DNA of 64,000 nt, taken from assembly GCA_947846985.1 (NCBI GenBank), contig CANTUZ010000003.1:56554096-56618095 (forward strand), written 5' to 3'. The position numbers and the translations under genes are program-made. Each line of letters begins with the position of its first letter. The stretch's first letter is position 1. This DNA is from Fratercula arctica (lineage: Eukaryota; Chordata; Aves; Charadriiformes; Alcidae). Shown in pieces: positions 1 through 55,835 of the stretch. The notes beneath the pieces were generated by a model. The model made no database searches and was not told the DNA's origin. It saw only the letters and a list, made by a program, of their open reading frames with translations.

Positions 1-185
1 CTGTTCCAATTTCATTGATTTTCTCTACAGTAAAGAATATCCACAAAATGGCCCATAACAATGTTTACTTGCATGATATGCTTGTATGTCTCGGATTGAA
101 AGTTGTTGTCAGTACAGTCACTGTAGAAGTCACTGAAATAAATGTGAGTGCAGGCAGCTGAGTTTCAACAGAAACAAGTACTTAC
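1..185 (-). other. CNKSR3 intron 5, 5' end only
   Basis: This is intronic sequence after exon 5 in transcript direction, starting at the GTAAGT donor. No further exon, repeat or RNA gene was recognised before the window ends. Confidence 0.85.
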
Positions 186-43286
<43,101 letters not shown>

Positions 43287-43481
43287 GGCGGGGGCCCGTA
43301 CCCACGGCAGAACCGCAACCACCCTCCTCCCGCCGCCGACTCGTTCCCCGTTCTTCTTAGATTCCCATCCCGGCAGAGCCGCTCCGGGACGGCCCCCTCC
43401 TCGGCCTGGCTCCTCCCGCCGGCCGCAGCCGGGCCTGCCCCGCTACCGCTCCGCCCCCAGGTGCTGTCGGCCGCCGGGCCA

Positions 43482-43569
43482 GGGGCCGGGCGCAGCCGTT
43501 AACGGCCGGTTCCGCCCCGCAGCGGCCGCTGCGGGGCGGAACCGGCCGTTAACGGCTGCGCCCGGCCCC
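43482..43569. repeat. 88-bp perfect palindrome, no spacer
   Basis: The sequence reads the same on both strands from 43482 to 43569, with the centre between 43525 and 43526 in GCGGCCGC (43522-43529). Each arm is 44 bp with no mismatch and about 82% GC (36 of 44). Symmetry ends abruptly at 43481/43570. Each arm contains CCGTTAACGG (43496-43505 and 43546-43555) and a GC box. It lies 196-283 bases upstream of the CNKSR3 ATG. Confidence 0.97.
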
Positions 43570-44766
43570 CGTGCTTGGAAAAGCGCTGAGGAGAAACTTC
43601 CTGGGGTCCCTGCGGCTTCTCCCGAGAAGGGGAAGGAGCGAGGAGAGCGCCTGGGGACAGTGCTTTTAAACGCCTGTTGCCCGTCAGACTCCGCCTGTGA
43701 GGGAAGAAAGTCCCAAAGTCGTGAAATAACCCGACGCTTCGCCTCATGCTTTAATACTCATTACTGTCTATAAGCCACGTCCAGCTTTGTTGGGTATAAA
43801 TCTGCGCAGAAAGGATGCTCCGAAGCAGGGCGGTAGGTGAGACCGCGCCGCCAAGACCCCTCAAGGTGTGCCAAGCCTGAAAGTCCACGGCTCTTGGGAC
43901 CGTGTGGTGGCCCAAATCTCACTTTTCTTTAAAGCAAGGCACGGTTGTAGCTCTCCTTGGTGTCCTGCCCCGGGAGTGGCGACTTGGTCCACGGGGTGGT
44001 GCGGCGGCCGGGCTCTTCACCCCGCTTCCGTGGCAGCTTCGTGTGAGTCACGGCCCCATGGGCGATTTTAGCAGCAACTGCCTTCAACCGCGCTGGTCCC
44101 AGTATTGGCATTTGGGGTTTTTATTTCTGAATCCAGCACTTAAAAGCGTCCTTGGGTGTGGAGGCCTTTTCACCATAATAGATTACTTCTGTTTTGCCGC
44201 TCTCATGTGGGAGCTACATTAAGCCATCAGCTGTACCTCAGGCTCGCTTTCCTCAGAGGAAATGCGTCACTTGTCTCCTGGCCACCTCCTAAAGCCCATG
44301 TAAACCCCCAGTGAGTGTCAGCCTCTACTCAGAGGTTTAAGTGCTGACCTCCAAAACTGTGTGCCCATACCTACTTCCACCATTCCTTGCTACCAAACAC
44401 ATAACTCAGCCTACAACCACTTTTCCATGAGCAGCAAGGAGATGTGGAGAAACCCGGTATTTTTATCGCATGCATCACTTAGGGGATCTGGTTCAGCAGC
44501 AAATTCCATCCCGAAGCCCTTTTGTAACACACACGAAGGTCTCACTGCTCCTCTTCCTCAGTGAGGAAGAGCAGAGTGAACTCTGCTCTGACAATAAGAC
44601 TGTGAAATTTTAACTTGGCAACGTTACAGAGTGGGTAAGCAGCCAGGATTTCAGACTGTTCGGTATCCCACTGTTTTTTTCAGCTTCTCTCTCTATCCAC
44701 CTGTTATCCCTAGTCATGTACTTGAAACGTAGGCTCTTTGGGACAGGGGCTGTGAGTTCTGTGCGT

Positions 44767-44815
44767 GGCTGTGCAGCGCCCAGCTGTGCAGCACCCAGCT
44801 GTGCAGCTCCCAGCG
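44767..44815. repeat. 15-bp tandem repeat, about 3.3 copies
   Basis: The unit is CCCAGCTGTGCAGCN. A partial copy (44767-44778), two full copies (44779-44793 and 44794-44808) and a partial copy (44809-44815) are adjacent. Copies differ mainly at the last base. Confidence 0.92.
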
Positions 44816-46211
44816 TTCCCACTGCAGCACAAACAGCTGCCACCTTGTACACACTGTTGCAGACCCCTGCCACAGGGACAAGAAGCAACACCACACATTC
44901 TAGTTTGGGGAATTGGTACTTTAAAAAGTGGTCCTTTTGCATGTATATCTAAAAACTAGTGATTTGTCCATTCTTTTTGTTACAACCTTTGGTTGAAGGT
45001 GTATTTTTAGTTCTTGGTTATAAGGTCAATTCATTATAGCAAATTTATTTATTTGCTTTTTAGTTTGTGAAACATTAAGCCTGTCAGTTAACCTCTCTGC
45101 CTAGTGGAGAGATTAAAATGCAGTTCACCACAGCTTTAATATTGGTGCAACAACCAAAAGTTTCTCGATTACCCATTGAATCGTGTGTCATTCACACTTA
45201 AAGGGCAACAAAACAGCAGGCCTCCCCCCTCGCAGAGGCCTGAGTAAACAGATGGGCCTTGCTATGTGCCCCGCTAATGGTTTCACAAGGGTTAATGTAA
45301 CAGTGCTTCTGTCTTAACTACACAGATGCTTCCCAAGGTTGCAGGCAGGAAAGCAAATGTCTCTCGCTGTTGGTGTTAGAACCATTCATCTGCTGGCATC
45401 CTTCTCTGTCACACATCTTGGCCCAGTCCCCGTGCCTGGTTTGAATAAGATGAGCACCATATTTTGTGAGTAAGGCATGCAGATCTGGTCACTTGCTAGC
45501 AGATTGCAAATGTGATAAATCCATTATTCATTGATAGTATTTTTTTGTAATTTGCCAAATGACAAATCTATTTATTTTCTTTTTTAAGCAAGACGATATT
45601 GCAGTGACTCTGTTCTTTTGTTACATTATGTCCCCCAACACCAACTGCTTTACAGACTGCTCTGGACAAATGAAATGAGGCTAACAGGGGAAGGCAGTAT
45701 GTTTCCAGTTTCTCAAAGGGATTCATAGCTGAGTTGCCTACCTGTGTTATTCTTTCCAAGCCCCGATTGCAACTGTTCTTTTGAGCTGATTTTTCTCACG
45801 ATTGCATCATCTCAATCTTGTCTTTATTTGAGATGAGATTAACAGGTAGTCAATTGGCATGATGCAATTAGAAGTTCTGTTTGTAGAATAAGGTATTATT
45901 GTTCAAAAAATACTCATTGTCAAAAGAAATGGAAAAAAAGAACCTGATTTACAGTAGTGCCAAATCAAAAAAGTTTATGAGTTTTGTGCCACTATTAGGA
46001 AAAATGTGAATTCCTTTTCCCTGCTTGCAGCCTTGCGCGGAGTTCATTGCTGTCACAAGGACCAGACTACCAACTCTCCAGAAGTGCACATTTTTTCATT
46101 TGTTATAATTTTTCAGCAATAAAAGTAACTTGATTTGAGAAGGAGATTCCGATCAATTCTTTGCTGATTCCTTGCTTTCTTTGTTTTCTTCCCTTTTATT
46201 TCCCCTTGCAG

Positions 46212-46235
46212 ACCAGGTTTTCAAAGGCACATCAG
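46212..46235 (+). other. Candidate microexon of an unknown + strand transcript
   Basis: A long pyrimidine tract (about 46175-46209) ends in TTGCAG at 46206-46211. Twenty-four bases later CAG|GTGAGT at 46233-46241 is a strong donor. The enclosed 24 nt would read TRFSKAHQ if translated in phase 0. No homology is recognised. A chance pairing of good splice sites is possible. Confidence 0.22.
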
Positions 46236-48880
46236 GTGAGTTTGCATGGGCAATCTGGCAACGCACAGCTCAGTGTGGACCAGGATCATGATTCCACAGC
46301 CATGGACACAGCACCGTGCACTCTCCTATCACCCCACGGCAAAGACTCACAAAACAGTCATAAACCCACAGCCACACCCCTGTCGAGTTGTCAGAGGAAG
46401 CTACACAGTGTTTGTCACCTTCAGGTTTCTATCCTGGCAGCTGGTCAGCAAAAGGAGGGCAGGTGATACTTTATAACAGAAAGTCTGCTGGGAAAAGCTT
46501 ATCCTCCGGAAAACAAAAAAAATGTATTTGAATCATTGGAAAGGCTTAGCATCATTTCAGCAGCTATGTTGGCTCTAGTCTGGCTTAACACTGGACTTCC
46601 CATTTTATCTAAACACAGTCTGTTTGACCCTGCCTCTTAGGCCCCAGTTTTCAATACCAAGCCTATGTGCTCCCAGGTCACCAGCTTGGATCTGGGTCAT
46701 GCATGGTAGGTAGATGATCACATTTCTGACAAAGTAGCCGACGCGTATAACAAGGATTGTATTCAAATTTTAAGCTGGCATCAGGGGGACAGACAATGGA
46801 TGATCTAGCACAAAGACCTGCTGGTACAGAGAGAACACAATAAAATTCATTGAACAGTTTCGAGTTTAGTGAGTTTGGCCCAGGTTATGACTTTACATCA
46901 CATGGCTGCTCGTGTCCCCCTGACCACTGTGTTGCAGTCTGCCCGTTACCAGATTTGCTACCAGCTATCAGAGCTATGCAGCAGGTCCCTTGGCATAGCA
47001 CAGATTTGCATGGGCAGTAGCAGCTCTACACAGCTGCAGAGCTCCCTGCTTGCGGGGATGCAGGTTTGAGTCTTAAGCCCCTTTCTCAAAGAGAGTTAAC
47101 TGCTGTTACTCATCTCTAGAGGGATGAATAAACAAGTGGTTAGCCAAAGGTCATATACCAAGTTTAAAAAGTGTGTTTTCTGTTCAGGGCCACAAAAAGT
47201 TATTTTTCTAACTGATTCAATTTTTTTTAGAGGGGTCAGCATGTTGCAATTTGTATCTTTGAGTGGAAGAGTTGTTTATCCTGTTTGGCAAAGCATTGTC
47301 TAAGAAGGTTTCACTGTATTTCAGCACATGATTCATGAAAGGCTTATAGATTTATTTATTTAATACTCACAGTTGAAAGCTGTGAAAATTGACAAATCTA
47401 AAGTATTGTGAACAAAAGCCAGCCTACAGGTAGAAAATCCAGTTTGCCTCTACTAACAATTCACAGATGATCGTTAGGGAATAGTCATTCCTTGACCTTT
47501 TGCCGCTCATAGTGTTTCAGAGTCCATCACTACCACTGTCATCACAAAAAAAATGAGGATTTACATATGATTTTCCAAGCATTACCTTATTCACACACAT
47601 GGTCCACAGAAGTCAGCAGGACTTTTTGCACAATAGCAATACCCTACCTGACTAGAACGTAGGGCTTCCCAGTAAGGTCAGTGAGTATTTAAAGTTCATT
47701 TGGAAGTTGCAACAGATATATTAACTGAGTCAGAGTGAGTCAGGTTCAGAACTGGGTTTGGTTCTATAAGCATGTAATTAAAAAAGTACACCCTAATGGG
47801 AAACTGTTGTTGCATAAGAATCAACATCCTACTTCTCGCCTTGATACTGGAATTGTTAGTGATAGATGTCTTCTATACATGACAGTGTGGGAGATCTTGG
47901 CGTAGCCTGTTGAGAGAAAGATTTGCCTGGTCCGTTTTTTGAATACAATGTATTCAGAGAGCCGCCTTCTTCAGCTGGATGGGGGAAGGAGAATAGCCTG
48001 AGGGTCTTCCTGGCTTGAGTACTTACTTTGGAAAAACAATGTCCTGGCCATGCGTTCCCTGTGCCCTAGAGAGAACCGACTGACCAAGTTGTACTGTCAT
48101 TTCATGTAATACTTTCATGAAATCAGAATGATTTTGATAAAGCAATTAAATTTTCAGAAAAAAAAATAGTTATTTCAGATCACACCAGCTATATAAAAAG
48201 TTCTTGCCTTAAACAAAATACTGGTTGCCAAGAAAAGGAAACACCAGAAAGGTATGAAATCTGGCCTTAGTATTCACGCCAATTCCCTTGGTGACCTGGG
48301 TCAAATAATTTAATTTCTATTTCCATCTCCTTGCCACTCAATTGTTAATAATCTCACATTGGTGAGAAATACCCTATTTTTCTTTATCCAGTATATTCTT
48401 TTCTTTCTAAATAAATATCTATAGAAATAAAAATAAATTACTAACTCCAGTTAATGGAAAGATTTCTAAGCCCTTAAAGATTTCTATGTACAAAGGAGTA
48501 AGAAATAAATAGTTAGATAAGGAGACAGATGCAAAGTAGTTCTAATGATTTTGCTAAATTCATTTAATTTTTTGTGTATCTATAGTCGGCAATAGTACAA
48601 CACATATTGAATAATGAGGGCTATTGTTATGGCTGGTTTATCAGTAACCAAAGTCAAGTTAGGAAGACCTACATACATCAATAGCTCTATCAGACTTCTT
48701 GTAGAGTTTTGTTTGTTTGTATTTTTTCCATGATAGGGTTCCTGCACAATTTATTCCCTAAGGGTAGAGCTGTATTGGATCCTATACTTGGATTGTCGCC
48801 ATTTTCTTCCATTCAGCTTTAAAACAACCTACACAAAATTCCTACTTAGGTGAAAGTTGCCACTGCCTGCTGCTAAAAGT

Positions 48881-48926
48881 GCATATATGTGTCTACATAT
48901 AAATATATGTGTGTATATATGTACAC
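48881..48926. repeat. TA/TG-rich microsatellite
   Basis: ATATATGTGT-like units with interruptions. Confidence 0.75.
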
Positions 48927-51900
48927 TGTTGACACTGTGCTAAACTGAGCTAAGCAGTAAGAAGAAAGGTCTTCTGAAGTTTTTACTCAAAGCAAAATCT
49001 AAACTTTATTGAGTTCATTTTTTTTCCTTCAAGAGTGCAGAAATAGGACCTGAATTGCCATATATTTACAGTTTTAATCCACTAGCAATTTTATTAAGTG
49101 AGTCTCAAATCACTACACAGAAATCATTTCCTCCACTGCAGCTTGTGCTGAGGTAGCATGTTTTAGAAGTGGTGGATCACAAACCTGATTTGCAAAATAA
49201 AAAATATTATAAATATATTGTATAGTTAATAGAAGTTCGATTATAAATTTATTTTAGCCTACCTCGGACCCTTTACCTGGCTATGAAACTATCTGACTCT
49301 CAGGTAAACAGAGCACAAAAGTGCTTTGTGTAAAATTACAAAACCACCAATATCAATGATTAAAGAGAGACTTAAAGTCAAATGGCAGCATTTTTGTAAA
49401 CTGAAATAGGGAGATGATTTTACTTGGTCCTCATTTCCCTGCCCAAATGGCACACAAGAAGAAAGATTTGTCTTGAACACACCCTGTCAGTCAGTTTGAT
49501 AGGATACAGGAGAATTATGTTTCCAAATGGAAAACAACTGCTGGGAGTGTAACACTAGCAAAGAGAAGGTTATGTTGGTAAAGTGGGGAAAGCACTTTGC
49601 AAAATTAGCAGGAGCAGCATCTGGCCTATCTGCTGTGGATGTTTGTCCAGCAGTCATTTATCAAAGGCACACAGAGGCAGACTCGGACCCAATCCTGCCT
49701 GATGCCTGGAGGGGTGGAGCTGGTGAGATGTGGTGCGGTGCTGTACCCCCGGCAGGTGAAGCAGACACGGCACAGCTGAGCCCCCAGCACAAGAGCAGAG
49801 GAGGCGGCAGAGGTACAGTTCAGCTCCCTTCAAGCATCGCACTGCTCCGGGATGAGGAAGTGTGGGGAGTAAGGCTGCAATAGCAGGTGGTGCAGAGGAG
49901 AAGGGTCACCGGAACAGACAAGATGTCCTCACCATCCCTGAAGCCACATGCAGATGGTGGAAACCTCCTCCTTCTGCTGAAGGGGGACATGTGAGACAAA
50001 GCAGGGAAGACCATCTCTGAAATGGTCTGAATGGTGCCAGCATACCCTGTTCCACATTTGTCTGGAAACTTGCTCAAAATAAGGTCTAAGAGATACAAAT
50101 CTACTGATGGAAAACCAGAGCTATTTCTGCACAGAGCATGCTGATAGCCCTTTTTATATTGTATATAAAGACCCTGATTCAAGAGGCCTCTGTTCTGCCT
50201 AAATCACTCTAACTCCTCCTCTCCCTCTTACTTAAGTCTTCAGCCACCAGGAGACAAACAGCCAAAGGGATTTAACGCCAGGCTGGCTGAATCTGGGCCT
50301 CTGTGCACATGGAGCAGTGGAACAGTGAGCTAGAAACAGGCTTTTTGAAAAGCTATATGGCCTTAAAAAGAAGACAGAATTTCTTCCTCTCTCTTGCAGT
50401 CTTCCTCTTGCTGCTTCTTTTTAAAGGATGTTAGATATGCAAGTATTTTAATTCAGCAATTCTCTTAAAAGCCTAAACTTATCTGCAGACTCTGAAATGT
50501 AAGAAAGGTGCGTTTATGCTACCTACTAGAGCTTTACTTGCAAATAGAAGTTATTTTTTGTAAGGGGAAAAGAGTAATAGGAAATAAACAAATTATTTGA
50601 ATATTTGTTTATCTTTAAAAATAATACCTAAAATCTGAGCATATTTGATTTTTTTTTTCACTAGTTGTCATGTATTTAAACATTTTAAGTAGAATTGGCA
50701 GCAGTATCACAACTAGTTATTGCAGCCAAGAAAACCAACCTGATCAGGAATCAAAGATCTCATTAGCTTTAGCAACAGTTTCTCTAGAAAGCTGGAAAGC
50801 AAGCTACTGTTGTGGTATCTTCTATAGCATTCTCCTATCTTCAAATCTTAAAACATGCTGTACACAATAATGAGCAGTCTCACAAAATACCTGTGGTGTT
50901 GTGGTTAAGACAGCCCAACTCAATTTCAAAAGAAAGAAGTTCAAAGCCTTACTCTGTCACAGCCAGCTTATGCAAGACTAAAAAAGACTCTGATCCTGAC
51001 GTGCTTTAAATTTAGGCATGAGAGTAATTCTGTTAAATTCAGTGGGAAGAACGTGCTTAAGTGTTTGCAGATTAAGGGGATTTAAGGGTATCTTTGAGTT
51101 CAAAGTCCAAACAAGCCTCCTGCAGCTGCTAACAACCTCACCTCTGACTGTCCATTGGAGCACCTGAGGACCTTCCAAAAATCATTCCACGTACTTCCCT
51201 GCAGAGGGAGGATCGGTGGCAAAGGGTCTGCTGGAAGGAGCAGAGCAGGAGGTGGAGGAAGAGCAATAATATCTTAAAGCACAACTGTCTAACTACTGCT
51301 GCAACCATCTCGGCACATGTCTGCCCAGGCCCTTGCTCCAGGCTTGGCCAAGCTCTACAGAACAATGACTATCTCTTTACCAAGGCCTTTTCTGGGTTCA
51401 CGTGTTAACTTTGCTCGCTTCCCTGTGGCACGTGTGGATCCTGAATTAAAAGGCATATTCAGAGTAGGTCCAATCAAACCAGTTGGGTGAAAATGCTGGG
51501 GCTCCATCCATCAGCTGGGTAAGCCACAGCCTCACCCAGGCCGTGGGGCATCTCAGTTCAGCTCCCCACTTTGCCTCACAGGACTTCAGTTTGCTTCCCA
51601 GGGCTGTCTCTAGCTATGAGTTTCACCTCCCCGGTCTAGCCCTAGCAGTGTTTCTTAGTGGACTGGCTTAGCTAGTTTTTTCAAAGCTTTTTAGATTTCG
51701 TGGCTTATACCCTTATGTGGCCAGCTCTCCTCACATGTTGCCTGTGTAATCTCAGGAGAAAGCAAATACTTCAACTCTGTGGCACTTGGCCTTGTGGCAA
51801 GTGCTGTTGGCATTGGCAAAGTACCGCTATTATAAAACACTGCTTGAAAATTAAATGGTAAATCACACTCAATAGTTTGCTTTGTACATAACAGCTTTTT

Positions 51901-51991
51901 TATCATCATTGATGAGAAGTTTATACCTGTCATTCCTTCATCGAGGAGCAGCATTTAAATATTTCCTGTACATTCATCACAAGCTTTTTCC

Positions 51992-52036
51992 TTTATTCCT
52001 AATAAATTTATTCCTAATCAATTTATTCCTAATAAA
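51992..52036. repeat. 15-bp tandem repeat, 3 copies
   Basis: Three adjacent copies of TTTATTCCTAATAAA (51992-52006, 52007-52021, 52022-52036). The middle copy differs by a single base (AATCAA for AATAAA). Confidence 0.95.
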
Positions 52037-55000
52037 TTGCTACATTATGTATAACACTTCCTTAGACTGTATATTACTCTTGCTTCTGCAAAGAGTTGAC
52101 TCATTGGTTGTGTTGAGCCTAGGATGCAAAGTGGAGCCCCAGGGGAGAGGAGCTCAGAGGAATGGAGAGGAAAAAGGGGTCATTTAATCCTCTGAAAATA
52201 CAGCTTTGCAGAGACCAAAGAGTAGGTCTGTCATTTGAATCAGTGACTGTTCTGAGAGCAATAAAAGTCACAAACAAATGTTGGTACCACAAGTGTTAGA
52301 AGAACTTATAAATCATAAGAGAAAGGCTAAAGCAATTATCTGAAGTACAATAGTTCTTCTTGAAACATACTGATCTTCAAATATATGTTTACAGCCTCCC
52401 TTCTGGACAATAATTTTCATAGCAGAAGTCTGGCAAAAAACTTTGGAAACCACATTCAGTAAGTATTCTTTGTCTCTACTGCAAGGATAATTATGTTTCC
52501 TTTCCCCTGCTTTCAGGACTTTTTACCCAAAATTTGATAATTTAATTAGAAATTGTAGTGACAGGCAGGGAGTTCACCAGACTGGAATTGCAAGTTTCTG
52601 CAAGCACCATGTCTACAATGGTCTTTTAGTGTAAAAGATCACTTTGGTCACCTTTTCCTCAGTAACAGCATCCCAAAGATGAAACTGGAAAACTTGAGAA
52701 AAGTACAAAAAAAGATCACAGGGCATATAAAGACTTGAACATAACAAAAAAAAAGGCATGGAAACAGCTTTAAAATGGCAGATTCGGTGGACAGAAATTA
52801 GGCCAACGCATCAAATATACATTGTTTATTGTTGATGCCTGAGGCCACAAAATTATTTGGAGTCTTTGGCTTTCTATGTGTACAAGATGACGGCAGAAGC
52901 CAGACAATGGACTGATGTTTGTTCTTTCAAACCCAGCCACCAGATGAGTGGGGTTGTTGGTTTTAAATATTTAGTGTTTTGTTGGAAGGCTGGCACCTCT
53001 CACATGCTCCTTGAAAGAGAAACAGCACCGCAAGGATCCGGCGCAAGTTCAAAATCCTCATTCGGCCCTCAATTATCCATCCCTCCCACACAGACAGAGC
53101 TGTATTTGCAACTTATTAGTTTGGGGCCTACTTTTTTTTATTGTGCTTTTGATTTAGTTTATGGCACTATATATTTTTGGCATCTGTTCTTCAATTTTAA
53201 AGTGATTTTCATGGTCATGGGAGGACGTAGAGACCAAAAGCTCTAACAGAGCAAGGCACAGAAAGGTGCGGTGTGCTGAGTACATCAGCAGCAGTGGCCT
53301 TCGGATCAGGGTCATGGCAAACCTGTTTTCCCTACGCAGATTTTCCAAAGCACCACAGGCCTGCTATACACAGACAATTGTTTGTAAGGACTTCTGCTTG
53401 TGTTTTCCCAAAGCAACTTACTTTTTCAGGAAAGCCAAGGGGAATTGGCCCAGCCACTGGGAGATATTCATTTTAATACCAAGTCCTGTGTGAGCATCTG
53501 AGCGTCAGAGAAAGACTGATCTGACATACGGTCAGCCTTGCTTGGTGGCTCTCCTCCCTTTCTGTAGTCACAGGAAGAGATCACCAGAGGGCAAATGTGT
53601 TTGGTTGGGAAAGGGGTGGGATGAATTCCTCCTCCACTGATTTATATGCAAAGTTCCTGTCAATCATTAGCAAGATTTGATCACTTAAGTCCTTCCAGCG
53701 ATCTTGAAATTCTTCTCTTTAATTTACAGTTTGATCTGGGTAATTTGCTGGTTGTTTCAAGGGTGGGCTAAGGAGGTTTTGCTCAAATTTGTTCAAGAAG
53801 AAAGAGAAACTGGCATTCCTCTAAGCTCTTGTGGTTTTTATTTTGCCCTCCATGGCTGCAGATGTAAGAGTGGACAGATATCTCAAAGCTGAACACCTTC
53901 AGGTCCCATGGGACCAAATCGGACATAATTTTAACCATGACAGAAAAAGATGCTACAAGTTTTCAACACCAGAAGTGGGAAGGGCACACTTCCGTGCAGG
54001 ACCCCCAGCAGATTTCTGGGGTGAATTCTGGCTCTGGAGGCCAGGAGCAACTTCGTCACTCACTGACCCTTAGTGTGGTCAGGATTTGTCCTATAAAGGC
54101 CCAATTGATGCTAACATGAATGAGATTCTTTATTTACTGCCTACAGCAGGTTTGTATGAAGCCTGCCTCCTTTGGATCCCTGGCAATTTCTTCTGCAGTG
54201 TTTGTGTCAAAACACAAACCTCTTCGTGATGAAAAAGGTGAACACGCAGACTGCACATGAAAGCAATCAACAGAAACCTTTTTTCCTGAAAAAGTAGGGG
54301 AGAGCCAGGCAGCACTGTGCACCCTTTGTTTGTGTTCTGAAAGGAGCCAAATTCAATGGAAAAATAAAATATATATCCCAAAGGCTTCACAACTCCCTTT
54401 TCATTCAGCATTACTGTACTGGAAAATTCTTTTATATAGCAATATTTTACTATCTTTTGACATAATTCTAGCTTTATTGTGATCAGTTGCTGGGGTTTTA
54501 TTGCACTACTATATGTTTGGTAAGTTAAGGCTGCTGGTATATGTTTGAACAAAATAGGTTTAGAAATGGATTACTTGCCTGGTGTGGCTTGAATCTTCTT
54601 CTATCTTTGCATGTAATTTTCTACTAATAGACACAGTTTCACAGTACTATATATTTGGCTATTATCACTATGTCCTCTGTTTACTGTCAGTTGAATCATG
54701 GATTTTTCCCACTGGTTTTCTTGTTTTGAAGACCTATGCTTTAAAAAAAAAAGGGCAACTAAATGTGATCCAGAGCAACGCATGTTTGCCAATTTTGCTG
54801 AAGCTGCTCATTCAACAAGGTCTTTCAGCATTTGTAAATTTAGGGCATGACCGATGGGGCTATTTTTGAAACAGTACCACTAGTCATATGTTTAAAGTTA
54901 CACTTGTGTTTAAGTACTTTGTGGAATCAAACCTTAATGCTGAGGGCTAAGCTGACTCATTTAAGGGAAAAAATCATATATGCAAAAAAATATTCCCACT

Positions 55001-55780
55001 TCCTGACAAGTCATCAAATAACTGCTTTTATTACAATTCCAAAGACGAGCTTTTCTTAGTTGACTATACCATTGTAAGTCAGGAAGCACAAACCTCAGTA
55101 ATATCATTAATATGTGATTTAAGAGGATTCAACTCCATAAGCAGCAATAAAAAATAGTCAATGTAAATAAGAGATACTTTGTTAGTTTCTTAAGGAAAAT
55201 CTCTCTAATGCAAAACATAGCTGATCAATGCATTCAGCTAACTTCAAGTGAAGAAACAATTCTGAAAATGTCCATTCACGGTTTCAAGTAATGCAGAAGG
55301 CCAAGCAGAAAGTACTAGTGCCAGATAGTCCCCTAAATCCATAAATTCTTTGAGGATAGTGTAGTGTTGGGTGTTAAGTATTAAACATCCTGAAACCTTC
55401 ATCAGCAGTTTGTCCATCAGTAGGCAAATTTTCCAGATGGTCTTTGGATGATCAATTATGTTGCTCCTAATAGCAAGTTCCTCCTCTATGTGACTCCTTC
55501 CCTGCTGCTTCAATGTGAAGAAAGGTAAAGCCTTTAACCATTAAGCAGCTGGCACAACTTACATAAACAATTCTTAGCACTGCATTTGAGAATGTTTACA
55601 AAATTGGTAAGGCTCAAGTGGGCATTTCACTTTTAGTATTTGTTTTTCTACACAAAATATCTCAGAAATAGGTAGTGCATTCTCACCTCTTTCTGATTCC
55701 GTATGTTCTTTTCATGAATGCCATTTACAACAGGTAGCTCTTCCAAACATTGTAGCTGCAGGAACAGAGAGTGCAGATGA

Positions 55781-55835
55781 ACAACAACAACCAAAAAAAA
55801 AACACAAACCAAACCAACAAACCAACCAAACAAAA
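55781..55835. repeat. A/C-rich degenerate simple repeat
   Basis: AACAACAACC then AAACCAACC-like units with almost no G or T. It closely resembles the intron 2 tract at 5777-5879. Confidence 0.85.

Larger units (their letters stand above)
43774..49000. other. Intergenic region upstream of CNKSR3, first part
   Basis: Beyond the CpG island the sequence returns to AT-rich unique DNA. It holds a 15-bp tandem repeat (44767-44815), a candidate 24-nt exon (46212-46235) and a TA/TG microsatellite (48881-48926). No protein domain, tRNA or recognisable transposon was seen. By human synteny the next gene on this side would be expected to be SCAF8, a considerable distance away. That is inference. Confidence 0.7.

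Noticed and set aside
43287..43322. In-frame extension upstream of the CNKSR3 ATG (a GTG at 43322 would add 12 residues)
   Set aside because: There is no ATG in the extension. The ATG at 43286 has a strong Kozak context and matches the conserved N terminus.
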